Source: JAXMEB01 sp046348545
GTDB taxonomy: Bacteria; Pseudomonadota; Gammaproteobacteria; Berkiellales; Berkiellaceae
Direction: 5' to 3'
Assembly (NCBI GenBank): GCA_046348545.1
Contig: JAXMEB010000003.1
Location: 310,001 to 374,000, forward strand
DNA length: 64,000 nt
Each line of letters opens with the position of its first letter. The first letter of the stretch is position 1. Of the stretch, positions 10,149 to 18,918 are shown one piece after another. The notes below the pieces were generated by a model. That model saw only the letters and a list, made by a program, of their open reading frames with translations. It did no database searches and was not told the origin of the DNA. The translations under genes were made by a program, and so were the position numbers.

Positions 10149-13100
10149 ATGCTACCCAATTGGTTATATTACACGCAATTAGATGAAACCCAGCATCTTA
10201 CTTCTAGAGTCACGAATTCACCGGATATACAAGCATTTATTCAAGGCCAGGCTGACTATTGGATTGATACCAGTCGACAAGTTAGAAAATTAAAAAAAAT
10301 TATTATTACCGATTCACAGTGCGCATTCTCTTCAGAATCACAACGCATATTCGAAAATTTAATTGAATTTGGCGCCGAAGTATATGTAATTTATGAAGGA
10401 AATCTAAAACGAGTATATTCTGGCACAGAAGAGTTGTTTAGTGCTATGGCTCATCCTGAAAATATGATTCGAATGAAAGAACTGAATAAAATGCTCTTTA
10501 ATGTATGGGGGGCAAAAGAAGAATACATTGTGATCGACTACTTTGCTATGAGGCGTTTAAAATTTCACATTTCCAATGATATTAGTTGCGCTTCCGATGC
10601 TATAGAAATAGGGGATTTTTTTGATTCAGAAGCAGTGCTATCAGCGGCTGATAAAAAACTAATCCAAAAACGAATACAACTTCTCAAGGAATCAACAATT
10701 AAACCAAAACTGATATATTTATCAGGTCACAAGGAATTAGATAGGTTATGGACCCAGACTTTTCCTGAGCTGGAATATATATCTATGTCAAATTATGAGG
10801 TTGTTATAGAAGATCAATTTGATCCTTCTCATCTTGATCCCTCAAGCAAAAAAATATTGATTAGAAATGTAAAACAAATCGATTTTACTCAACAGGCATT
10901 GAATACAACAAAATTTATTGAGATCGAGAACTGCCATGTTACTTCAGAATTTTTAAATTCAATTTTGATTCTTAAAAGCCTCGAAGTTTTATGTTTTAGA
11001 GATTGTACCTTTGGAGATATTGAAAAAGGTGAGCTTATGAAGCATCTGTCAATTAGGGGTATATATTTCTCAGATTGTACATTAGCTTCACATAAATTTT
11101 CAGAAATTATTAGAGTTGCTCCAAGGCTTAAAAAATTATTGATGGAAGGAACAATATTAGATTATGGTAGTGCCGAAGCAGTTGAAAGTGAATTTGATAA
11201 AGAAGATTTTCAAGAGTTAGTACAGATTGTATTTGAAGGATTAGATGGTGAAGAAGATGATGCTAACTCATTCATTCAGTTAATGAAGTTGCTTAAGTAC
11301 CGAATTGAAATGATAACAGATTTGAAAATTAGGAATATTGATTTAAATGGGTTAGAAGTATCATCTCAACTGCTCAAATTTCGCCGATTGAAGAGATTAA
11401 TAGCAAACGATTGCTATCTTGATCATAAAACTATAGAGTACATAAGTGCACTGAGCAAAATAAATTTCTTATCAATTGTAGATTCACCTTCGACTGATTT
11501 TAGCTTGATTTTAAGTCTGGTTCGATTACCAAACCTTCGTTGCTTGATGCTATCCGAAAATTCATTTTATGAGAATGAAGACAAAGAATTCTTTTTTGTA
11601 AGTTGCAATCAGTCAGATTTAGATAAACTGTTCTATTATGATGAGAACAAATACAATAACTATAAGGCAAGGAAAACAACATTAGCAACAGAATTTACAG
11701 GAAATGGAGATGTTAATACCAGTTTAGATCAAAACCCAACCCAATTTAACATAAAAAGATCTTTGTATTCTAAAAATGAGTATCATCCTGATGCGCGCCT
11801 TATACGACAACGGGTTTATACACGATTAGAAACGGAACCATCCGTAATTCGGAATATCGCGCCGTTTAGATTAGAAGTTGGAGAATATAAATTTGAAAAA
11901 ATTGAAGAAGTAAAGCCATTGTCCATATGTGAGCTTCAGACGATTTGGCGCAAAGAAACGGACCAAGTATATTATGGGAAAATTGAACTTCTGCTGTCTT
12001 CAAAACCGACCCCTTTGCCCTCAGTTTCAGCAACAGACAATCTCATCGCGATAGCGTTTGACGATAACGAAGTCACAGTAATGTCTGGCTATTCAAGCGC
12101 GCACAATCTAACTTACCTTTGGAGTGAGGTTCAGCTTCACATTGAAATTCATTTTCTGCTGAAAAACGAATTTCAATTTGACAAGCCTTTGACACAATTG
12201 CCGAAAGAGATCATACAAGAAATTTTATACATGAAGGAGTTTACAGCAAAGTCTTTTCAAATGACTGATAGCATGTCTAGGGGAGAAGATATCCTAAATG
12301 CTATGTATCTACAGAAAACAGGCGCATGTCGGCATCGGACAGCAATGTTTATGCATCGGTTGAAGAATTCTTATCCGGTTAGATATGTTGAAAATGAGTT
12401 GCATGCCTTCCCTGAAATTTATTGTAATAACGAATGGCATGCTTTAGATCTTGGAGGATATCCGGCGGAGGTAAACATCGAAAATGATGAATTAATAACT
12501 TCCACTGATATAAAGTCAGAGTCTTCGAAAAAAGCAGATTCATCATTAAATCTAGATGATAGATTTGTTACCTGGAAATTTGATAACAAGCAAAGAGATG
12601 AAGCTGATTTTATAAAAAGTCTCCTCGTGAAAACAAATCGAAAGGTCCTGATAGATTTAGATGACCCAATAGCGATTTCTAAATTAGCCGTTTACATCCT
12701 AAAATTATCGAAAGATCTAGATAGGCCGGTGTACTACATACAATCACCAAGAGACCTAAATTGCAGCGGTCGATGGTTGAGTCTTGATAAGGAATATAAA
12801 GGTAAGATTAATTCTGGACCAGGTGGTGATCTTTATGAATTTTTAGTGCATCATAGAAGTCCTATACTATTAGTAAACTATGCTAGTTTTAATGATAATG
12901 ATATTGTTAAGTACAATCAATTGATTGATTCAATTCCGCTGGCTGACGGGATAGCTGTTCCACCTGAAACACTAATTCTTGGTTTGTATTCTTCAACGAG
13001 TCCGTCTGCGTACCAAGGCGGTGATTTCTATTCTAGATTCTACAAAGTAGTCAAGATTTCTTCAAGTTTAGAATCATTTTCTGAAGTGAGCAGTGAACTT

Positions 13101-15887
13101 CTTCGTCGCTTTCAAAACCACTCATCTTCTGATACAACTTTTATTGATCTTCATCAAAGCTTTGATTGGGAAAGAATTTTATTAGGCAGTTGGCTTTTTA
13201 CATCAGGAAGCTATGAATTTCAGAAGGGCGCGCTACTTGAAGCGTTAGAAAGCAACACCGAAGCAATTACTCTACATAATGCTCCATGGTCGCATCCAAA
13301 ATTTGTTGCGTTTTGGGAGCATGCGTTTTTGTACAATGAATTCAAAATTAATGGCCGGGCTTTCAGTATACCTTCCGCATTGAAGCTGTATACTTCAGAG
13401 GGATATGATTGGAAAGGTCTAAAAATGGTCATTACAAATTCATCGAGTATGGACTCCACTGCATATGTTCTCAATTCACAGACATTTCCATCTTTTTTTA
13501 GAATATATGAGTGTGACAATGGTTCCTTAATGGAAAAGAAAGGTGTTCTATCCCAGAATGCTAATCGTGAGATCATTTTGATTGTTACAGAATACATGAC
13601 ATCTTCTCAATGGTCCCAGCTATTGAGTAGTTGTTCACGCTATAATGTTAGATTAATCCTTCACAGATCAAGAGATGTAGAATTGCCATTTGAGCTTGAA
13701 AGTAAAACTACTGACCGCTTTGCTTTAGATCCCAATGTTGAATTAATTCTCTCCGATGATATAGAAGCATCATTATCATATTTGAGTCTGACAGCCGAAC
13801 ATTTAATGGTTGATGTTTCTGAACTTGAGTTCATTGACGTTATTGAGCGTATATCTATTTCATGGATAGATGATAGCAATTTTGCTGCACAAAGAAAAAT
13901 GTCAGATCTTTGGAAGTGCTTATTAGAAGGTCAGACGTTAATACTGAAGGGAAGATTCTCTCATCACTTGATTAATGAACTTGAACGTTATTGTATAAAG
14001 GACTCTATTGATAGCTTGAATAGTAATAATAATATCGGAAAACTTATTTTAATCAGTCAGCCAAATTCTAGATTCAGAAATTGGGAGCACGTTGTTCATG
14101 AAATATCTCGAGAATTTAAAGCTACTCTTTTGTCGAAGCACTATTCTGAAAATGAGATCGCCATAATTTCTAAATTCATAGATAGACCTTATATCCAAAT
14201 TAAGAATATGATCGAGTTTTCGAAACGGTACTCTAATGTTAACCCTGAAGATTTGTGGAGGGGCTTGGAGGTAATCGAATCTGAGCAGCAGACTAATGCA
14301 CGTCATTTTGATCTGAATCAAATTGAAGCTAGTTTACGACTTCGCACCAAAATGGTCTTTGAGGCATTATCTTTCAGACCGATTGTATTTTTAGCCGGAC
14401 CGACTGGCGCTGGAAAAAGTAGTTTTGTTGAATCACTGAAAAATAATCCTGACTATAAAATATATTATGAAATGAATTCTCTGAAAGACTGGGCCAGTGA
14501 TCGCACCCTGAATGTGTCGAAAATACTATTTATTGATGAAGCTAATATTCCCAACTCTGGATATAATATGTTTGAGGGTCTTTATAATAATAAAAAATTT
14601 ATTTTGATTGAAGGGGTTCTTTATACTTTAGATAATCATTTTATGATTTTGGCAGGAAATCCATGTTCAAATCTCGGAGGTCGTTCGGTTCCTGAGCTCA
14701 TTAGAAACCACGGGAACAGTGTTGTCTTTCATCCCATTCCGCCTATATATCTTGTATACAAGATAGTGATTCCTTTGTTTGCATCCTCTCGAATTGATCA
14801 AAATGCTATAAAAATAATTGCAGCCTTGTTTTTGAAATTTTATACAGATGTGACTGCTTTAAGCACTAAAAAAGTATTGATTACTGCACGTGAGTTGAAA
14901 ACTATGGCATTGCAAACTCTGACTAGCATAGTACGATCTTCTTCTGCTCAGATCCAACCTGTCGAGGCTGCATTAAAATCCATCTATATTATAGCAAAAT
15001 CAATTTTATCAAAATCATTGTTTTCGAAACTCCGCAATTTATTTAATTTTGATAATGTGAGTTTTGGAACAAAAGTTGATATCTTTAAAGACTATGTGGT
15101 GCCTGTTTCCAGAATGCATGTTAGCCAAGCGATTCAAAATCTTCTTGATGTTCGGGAATATATTCGTCAGGATCAGGCTAAAGCCGAATGGTATATCGGA
15201 AGTTTAACGGGACTAATTTTAGAGGGAGAGCCTGGCGAAGGAAAAAGCCAAATGTTAAAGAGTATATTGTCTCAAAGGGGGTATTTAGAGGTCAAACAAA
15301 ATGAGATTCCAACTGATGAAAAATATTATTATTACATCTCAGCGAGTCAGAGTCCCAAAGAGAGAAATGAGCTATTAATGCAAGCATTGGAAAATGGTGC
15401 ATTAGTCTTGATTGATGAATGGAATAGTTTAGGGATCAGCGAGAAATGCATAAACAAGATTCTTGACCTAAAAATCGATAATCGTAAACCACGCCAAAGT
15501 ACATTTATGTTGCTTTGCACACAAAATCCTGCGAAAAAATTGCCCGGTAGAACAGCTTTAACTGAGCCGCTAAAACATCGTGTGATATATTTGAAGTTGA
15601 AATCCTACGATAGAGAAGAATGCCTGCAAGTTTTACAAGCAAAGGACCCGAACAATATCGTCAGTCCTGATATTAAATTTAATTTAGTAGAGGAATATTT
15701 TCGATGTAAGAATTATGCTGAGAAAAATAGTTATACGCCATTACCTGTATTCAGAAATCTTGAATCTGTATTTTTAAAAATGCAGCGTCATATTTGTCAA
15801 AGTGAAAGTGAATGTAGCAAGAAAAGGTCCAGAGCTCACATCAATGCTGAGAATCCACCTTCACCGAAGATTTCAAAGTACTATTAA
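10149..15887 (+). CDS. Giant protein: LRR-like, transglutaminase-like and two AAA P-loop regions
   Basis: A 1912-aa, visibly AT-rich gene with a GGAG ribosome site at 10140-10143. About residues 230-500 hold irregular leucine-rich segments. A transglutaminase-like segment follows: C727 in GACRHRTAMF, H752 in NELHAFPEIY and D767 in WHALDLGGYP, the Cys-His-Asp order and spacing of that fold. The last third has two P-loops, GPTGAGKS (1417-1424) and GEPGEGKS (1693-1700), each with a Walker B (FIDEAN from D1463; LIDEWNS from D1756) and downstream segments like those of MoxR/midasin-type AAA proteins. No signal peptide is seen. It could be a host-directed effector or an intracellular stress or defence ATPase. 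The motifs are clear; the function is not known to me. Confidence 0.85.
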   Translation: MLPNWLYYTQLDETQHLTSRVTNSPDIQAFIQGQADYWIDTSRQVRKLKKIIITDSQCAFSSESQRIFENLIEFGAEVYVIYEGNLKRVYSGTEELFSAMAHPENMIRMKELNKMLFNVWGAKEEYIVIDYFAMRRLKFHISNDISCASDAIEIGDFFDSEAVLSAADKKLIQKRIQLLKESTIKPKLIYLSGHKELDRLWTQTFPELEYISMSNYEVVIEDQFDPSHLDPSSKKILIRNVKQIDFTQQALNTTKFIEIENCHVTSEFLNSILILKSLEVLCFRDCTFGDIEKGELMKHLSIRGIYFSDCTLASHKFSEIIRVAPRLKKLLMEGTILDYGSAEAVESEFDKEDFQELVQIVFEGLDGEEDDANSFIQLMKLLKYRIEMITDLKIRNIDLNGLEVSSQLLKFRRLKRLIANDCYLDHKTIEYISALSKINFLSIVDSPSTDFSLILSLVRLPNLRCLMLSENSFYENEDKEFFFVSCNQSDLDKLFYYDENKYNNYKARKTTLATEFTGNGDVNTSLDQNPTQFNIKRSLYSKNEYHPDARLIRQRVYTRLETEPSVIRNIAPFRLEVGEYKFEKIEEVKPLSICELQTIWRKETDQVYYGKIELLLSSKPTPLPSVSATDNLIAIAFDDNEVTVMSGYSSAHNLTYLWSEVQLHIEIHFLLKNEFQFDKPLTQLPKEIIQEILYMKEFTAKSFQMTDSMSRGEDILNAMYLQKTGACRHRTAMFMHRLKNSYPVRYVENELHAFPEIYCNNEWHALDLGGYPAEVNIENDELITSTDIKSESSKKADSSLNLDDRFVTWKFDNKQRDEADFIKSLLVKTNRKVLIDLDDPIAISKLAVYILKLSKDLDRPVYYIQSPRDLNCSGRWLSLDKEYKGKINSGPGGDLYEFLVHHRSPILLVNYASFNDNDIVKYNQLIDSIPLADGIAVPPETLILGLYSSTSPSAYQGGDFYSRFYKVVKISSSLESFSEVSSELLRRFQNHSSSDTTFIDLHQSFDWERILLGSWLFTSGSYEFQKGALLEALESNTEAITLHNAPWSHPKFVAFWEHAFLYNEFKINGRAFSIPSALKLYTSEGYDWKGLKMVITNSSSMDSTAYVLNSQTFPSFFRIYECDNGSLMEKKGVLSQNANREIILIVTEYMTSSQWSQLLSSCSRYNVRLILHRSRDVELPFELESKTTDRFALDPNVELILSDDIEASLSYLSLTAEHLMVDVSELEFIDVIERISISWIDDSNFAAQRKMSDLWKCLLEGQTLILKGRFSHHLINELERYCIKDSIDSLNSNNNIGKLILISQPNSRFRNWEHVVHEISREFKATLLSKHYSENEIAIISKFIDRPYIQIKNMIEFSKRYSNVNPEDLWRGLEVIESEQQTNARHFDLNQIEASLRLRTKMVFEALSFRPIVFLAGPTGAGKSSFVESLKNNPDYKIYYEMNSLKDWASDRTLNVSKILFIDEANIPNSGYNMFEGLYNNKKFILIEGVLYTLDNHFMILAGNPCSNLGGRSVPELIRNHGNSVVFHPIPPIYLVYKIVIPLFASSRIDQNAIKIIAALFLKFYTDVTALSTKKVLITARELKTMALQTLTSIVRSSSAQIQPVEAALKSIYIIAKSILSKSLFSKLRNLFNFDNVSFGTKVDIFKDYVVPVSRMHVSQAIQNLLDVREYIRQDQAKAEWYIGSLTGLILEGEPGEGKSQMLKSILSQRGYLEVKQNEIPTDEKYYYYISASQSPKERNELLMQALENGALVLIDEWNSLGISEKCINKILDLKIDNRKPRQSTFMLLCTQNPAKKLPGRTALTEPLKHRVIYLKLKSYDREECLQVLQAKDPNNIVSPDIKFNLVEEYFRCKNYAEKNSYTPLPVFRNLESVFLKMQRHICQSESECSKKRSRAHINAENPPSPKISKYY

Positions 15888-15891
15888 TAAC

Positions 15892-15950
15892 CTCAGTTCG
15901 GAGTTTTTGAAGGCAGGGTTGTTTTGTAATGACCGCTGCGCGGGATGATG
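15892..15950. repeat. CTCAGTTCGGAG repeat family, copy A (short)
   Basis: About 59 bases beginning CTCAGTTCGGAGTTTTTGAA and continuing GGCAGGGTTGTTTTGTAATG match two other places in the window (36813 and 56291). This copy is shortened: its palindromic core is mostly gone, leaving CGCTGCGCGGGATGATG. It directly abuts the palindromic repeat that follows. Confidence 0.75.
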
Positions 15951-15953
15951 ATA

Positions 15954-16044
15954 TACCCTTCACAGATGATTTCTCGGGTATCTGCCTACGCTCTTACAAG
16001 CTACGGATCGACAAGCAACCCCAAAAAATCATCTGTGAAGGGTA
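15954..16044. repeat. Palindromic repeat, variant copy 2 (91 bp)
   Basis: The left end ATACCCTTCACAGATGATTT and the right end form a perfect 20-base inverted repeat. The ends belong to the 124-bp family but the middle differs and is shorter. The left flank is TA and the right flank is TG. The transcript would fold into one long hairpin. It lies just upstream of the minor pilin remnants. Confidence 0.75.
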
Positions 16045-16142
16045 TGTTGAGTTGGGTTGATTGCTTTTAAGGTGAAGGTGACTTGAACTCTATTCAAAAC
16101 ATGTTAAATTAGCGCTCTTTTCGTTTTGTATCGGAGAGAGCA

Positions 16143-16301
16143 TTGAATTTAGTTGAAGTCCTTGTTTCGCTTGCGATCATGAGCGTCGTGGTACTGGGGT
16201 TGGCGACGTCTCAAATGACTGCTTATCTGAAAAATCGAGAGCATTTAAATCATACGCTTTATCTGATTGACCGAGCAAGGCTTGCTGAAACACAACCATA
16301 A
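16143..16301 (+). pseudogene. pilV: PilV-like minor pilin remnant without leader peptide
   Basis: The frame from a TTG at 16143 gives 52 residues starting with LNLVEVLVSLAIMSVVVLGL, the hydrophobic N-terminal helix of type IV minor pilins with the conserved Glu at position 5. The prepilin leader is missing: the same frame is closed by a TAG at 16110, with no start codon between. The protein stops after about 52 residues, where PilV proteins usually exceed 120. GGAGAG at 16133-16138 could serve the TTG. It sits directly before pilW, the usual order. I read it as decayed; a leaderless short protein is the alternative. Confidence 0.6.
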
Positions 16302-16309
16302 GATGCTTA

Positions 16310-17095
16310 ATGAAGTATAGGATGTCTGGCATTGGTTTGATTGAGCTCATGATCGCATTGACATTAAGTGCAGTACTGATGCAGGGGCTGTTCCAACTTT
16401 ATATAACGATAAAGCAGCAATTCCTGTATCAACAGGCACTTTCCAATATTCAGCAGAGCATTCGAGTCACTCATATGCTGTTAGGACAGTCATTACGATC
16501 TGATGGCTCTCTGGGCTGCTTGAATATTAAGAATTTGCCACGCTCTATGCAGACTCTTTTTGATATCAAGCCTGTATTACCAAAGCATCGTGGTGATATG
16601 ATTTGGGTACGGCAAGTGAAACCTTTGTATCATTTGCAAGCACCTGTTAAACCAGCTGAAACCACGCTTCACATCCAAGAAAAACTAAAGGTCTCGGAGA
16701 ACCAATTCTTCGTCATTTCAAATTGTCGAGATGCTGAAATTGTTCAAATCAGTGATAAAAGTCGATTTTCAAAAAAAACAGGCACTGTACTGACTGTAAG
16801 TAAAAGTCTTCGTGGACATTACGATCTTACCGCCTATATTGGGTGGTTTGAATCGAAATTATTTTATGTTGCGCAAACAAGCAGAAAAAACAGCCGCGGA
16901 GAACCTATCTTTGCACTGTATTCTAATGATATCCGTGAGGGCGTCAATGAAATTGTAGAGGGTATTGTCGACTTACACGTGGAGCCCCTTACGAACCTAT
17001 CGAATGCTCATGGTCTTCGTATGAATATTACAGCTCAAGATATTGAAATCACTTCATTGCAACGAACTTGGGTGGAAGAGGTATGGTTTCGATAA
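16310..17095 (+). CDS. pilW: Type IV minor pilin PilW-like
   Basis: A 261-aa protein with a short leader ending in GIGLIELMIALTLSAVLMQG: the G | I-GLIE form of a class III prepilin cleavage site, with Glu at mature position 5, then a hydrophobic helix. PilW proteins are minor pilins that prime assembly and display of the type IV pilus with PilV, PilX and PilY1. The later segments, with a Cys in GCLNIKN and another in SNCRDAE, resemble PilW in length and plan. It overlaps the next gene by 13 bases. Its upstream partner pilV is a remnant, so the minor pilin set may no longer be complete. Confidence 0.8.
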   Translation: MKYRMSGIGLIELMIALTLSAVLMQGLFQLYITIKQQFLYQQALSNIQQSIRVTHMLLGQSLRSDGSLGCLNIKNLPRSMQTLFDIKPVLPKHRGDMIWVRQVKPLYHLQAPVKPAETTLHIQEKLKVSENQFFVISNCRDAEIVQISDKSRFSKKTGTVLTVSKSLRGHYDLTAYIGWFESKLFYVAQTSRKNSRGEPIFALYSNDIREGVNEIVEGIVDLHVEPLTNLSNAHGLRMNITAQDIEITSLQRTWVEEVWFR

Positions 17096-17997
17096 GGCAT
17101 GAACAGGGCGCGATATTGATTGTGGTGATGATTTTCTCGACTGTGATGTCGATGTTAACACTGCTTTCTATGGAAAACACCTGGCTCGAAGCCAAGATGA
17201 CAAAAGCATTCAGTCAATACATTGAGCGTCGTCTAGAGCGAGAAAAAGCTATGGATTTATTGGAGAAGAGGTTTGAGGCGAATCCGAACGAACTGTTAAA
17301 GTCTGGTGAAGCTTCTTTGCTTCAATTTGTGCCAGATTCGATTCATTTTGGTGAACGTTCTGGTCTTTATTATTACGAGTTAAGAGTTGATCATATTATC
17401 ACAACTCAAGCTATCGAATCTGAAGATATCAATGATGAAGAGAAGCTACTGGTATTCTCAAATGGAACGGCTGGATTTTTGAGGATTGAAAGTCATCATG
17501 AAGAAAACCACTTAGTCCTTCGAACAACCTCAGGTGCGATGGAAGTTCCTTTTGCTGTGCCGTTGGGAATTACGACTTTGTTGGCAACCGATTATCAATA
17601 TAGAGGTTGGGTGGATGCTGTTTATGTGGGGGACCGTTCAGGCAATCTTTGGAAATTGGATACTAAGCCTCTTCAATACGATGAATGGTACTGGCAAAAT
17701 TTAGCGCAAGTCGAAGGTGAGATAAAAGAGATATTTGCAACCGCAGTCACAGGTTTTGAAACGCCCATTTTAGTTGTCCGAACTTCCAGTCAGTCAAAAG
17801 AAGGCGATCAACTCTATGGGTTGTTGGGTTCAGATGTTATTTGGACTCAGATAATCGACAAAGATATTCAACTTAAACTCCATCGCTATTGGCTTCATGC
17901 GGGAGACAACCGTATAGATGTAACATCCGGCACAGAGAGCTTGGTATTGAGTATCAATAGAAGTAATCGCCAAAATTGGCGTGAGTTAAGATCATGA
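17083..17997 (+). CDS. PilX-like N-terminus joined to a PilY1-like segment
   Basis: A 304-aa protein from the ATG at 17083, preferred because GGAAGAGG lies just before it (the frame opens at a TTG at 17068). The N-terminus, HEQGAILIVVMIFSTVMSM followed by a Ser-Met-Glu segment, is PilX-like, where QQGAALIVVL is typical. Farther on, VDAVYVGDRSGNLWKLD is close to the hallmark of the PilY1 propeller (YAGDLxGNLWRFD). Full PilY1 proteins exceed 1000 aa, so only a fragment of that domain is present. It may be a natural fusion or the result of a large deletion between pilX and pilY1. The next gene is unrelated. Confidence 0.65.
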   Translation: MVSIRHEQGAILIVVMIFSTVMSMLTLLSMENTWLEAKMTKAFSQYIERRLEREKAMDLLEKRFEANPNELLKSGEASLLQFVPDSIHFGERSGLYYYELRVDHIITTQAIESEDINDEEKLLVFSNGTAGFLRIESHHEENHLVLRTTSGAMEVPFAVPLGITTLLATDYQYRGWVDAVYVGDRSGNLWKLDTKPLQYDEWYWQNLAQVEGEIKEIFATAVTGFETPILVVRTSSQSKEGDQLYGLLGSDVIWTQIIDKDIQLKLHRYWLHAGDNRIDVTSGTESLVLSINRSNRQNWRELRS

Positions 17998-18069
17998 AAG
18001 CATCAAAGTTGGCTTACTTTGTCTAGGTGCGTATAGTCGAGCGAAGATGATCATACTATTAGGAAGGTT

Positions 18070-18894
18070 ATGGGTAATTTAAATCAGAAGACTGTATTTA
18101 TCACTGGCGCGAGCCGAGGCATAGGGCGTGAAATTGCTCTAACCTTCGCCAAGGCTGGAGCCAATATTGTGATAGCCGCTAAAAGCACGGAGCCTCATCC
18201 GAAGCTCTTAGGTACAATCTATACCGTGCGCGATGAAGTCGAAGCGTTAGGACAGCAGGCTTTGGCTATTGCTTTGGATGTCCGCAATGAAGCGGCTATT
18301 GATGAAGCAATGCATGAAGCAGCAAGTAAGTTTGGTGGTTTGGACATTTTAGTCAATAACGCCAGTGCTATTAATTTAACGCCCACACTGCAAACTGAAA
18401 TTAGACGGTATGACTTAATGCAGAGTGTGAATGTGCGAGCAACTTTTTCTTGTTCTCGAGCTGCTATTCCATATCTCAAAAAATCAAGTAATCCGCATAT
18501 TATAACCTTATCGCCACCCATTAATTTAAATCCAAAATGGCTAAAGAATCACTTAGCCTACACGATATCAAAATACGGCATGAGTCTTTGTACGTTGGGA
18601 CTTGCTGAGGAATTCAAACAAGATGGTATTGCAGTGAATTCATTATGGCCCAAGACATTGATTCGCACCGCCGCTATTGAAAATCTATTTCCAAAAGAAT
18701 TGATTGCAAAATGTAGAAAACCTGGAATCGTTGCTGATGCGGCATTATGGATTGTCAGTCAGCCAAGTCGTTCTCTTACAGGACAATGTCTGATTGATGA
18801 GGATGTATTAAGACAATCGGGTGTTAAAGACTTCGAGCAATATGGATTTGAGTCAGGTCAAAGTTTGATGACCGATCTTTTTTTAGAGGCATAA
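18070..18894 (+). CDS. Short-chain dehydrogenase (HSDL2-like)
   Basis: A 274-aa SDR enzyme with the NAD(P) motif TGASRGIG (about residues 13-20), NNAS in the fourth strand, and the catalytic YxxxK in AYTISKYG. The spacing and the N-terminal pattern (VRDEVEALGQQALAIALDVR) resemble hydroxysteroid-dehydrogenase-like protein 2, but the extra SCP2 domain of the animal protein is absent. The substrate cannot be read from the sequence; lipid or acyl substrates are plausible. It ends 24 bases before the next gene, a large membrane protein, so the two may be co-transcribed. Confidence 0.88.
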   Translation: MGNLNQKTVFITGASRGIGREIALTFAKAGANIVIAAKSTEPHPKLLGTIYTVRDEVEALGQQALAIALDVRNEAAIDEAMHEAASKFGGLDILVNNASAINLTPTLQTEIRRYDLMQSVNVRATFSCSRAAIPYLKKSSNPHIITLSPPINLNPKWLKNHLAYTISKYGMSLCTLGLAEEFKQDGIAVNSLWPKTLIRTAAIENLFPKELIAKCRKPGIVADAALWIVSQPSRSLTGQCLIDEDVLRQSGVKDFEQYGFESGQSLMTDLFLEA

Positions 18895-18918
18895 TTTAAA
18901 GTTTGAGGAGAAGCAAGG

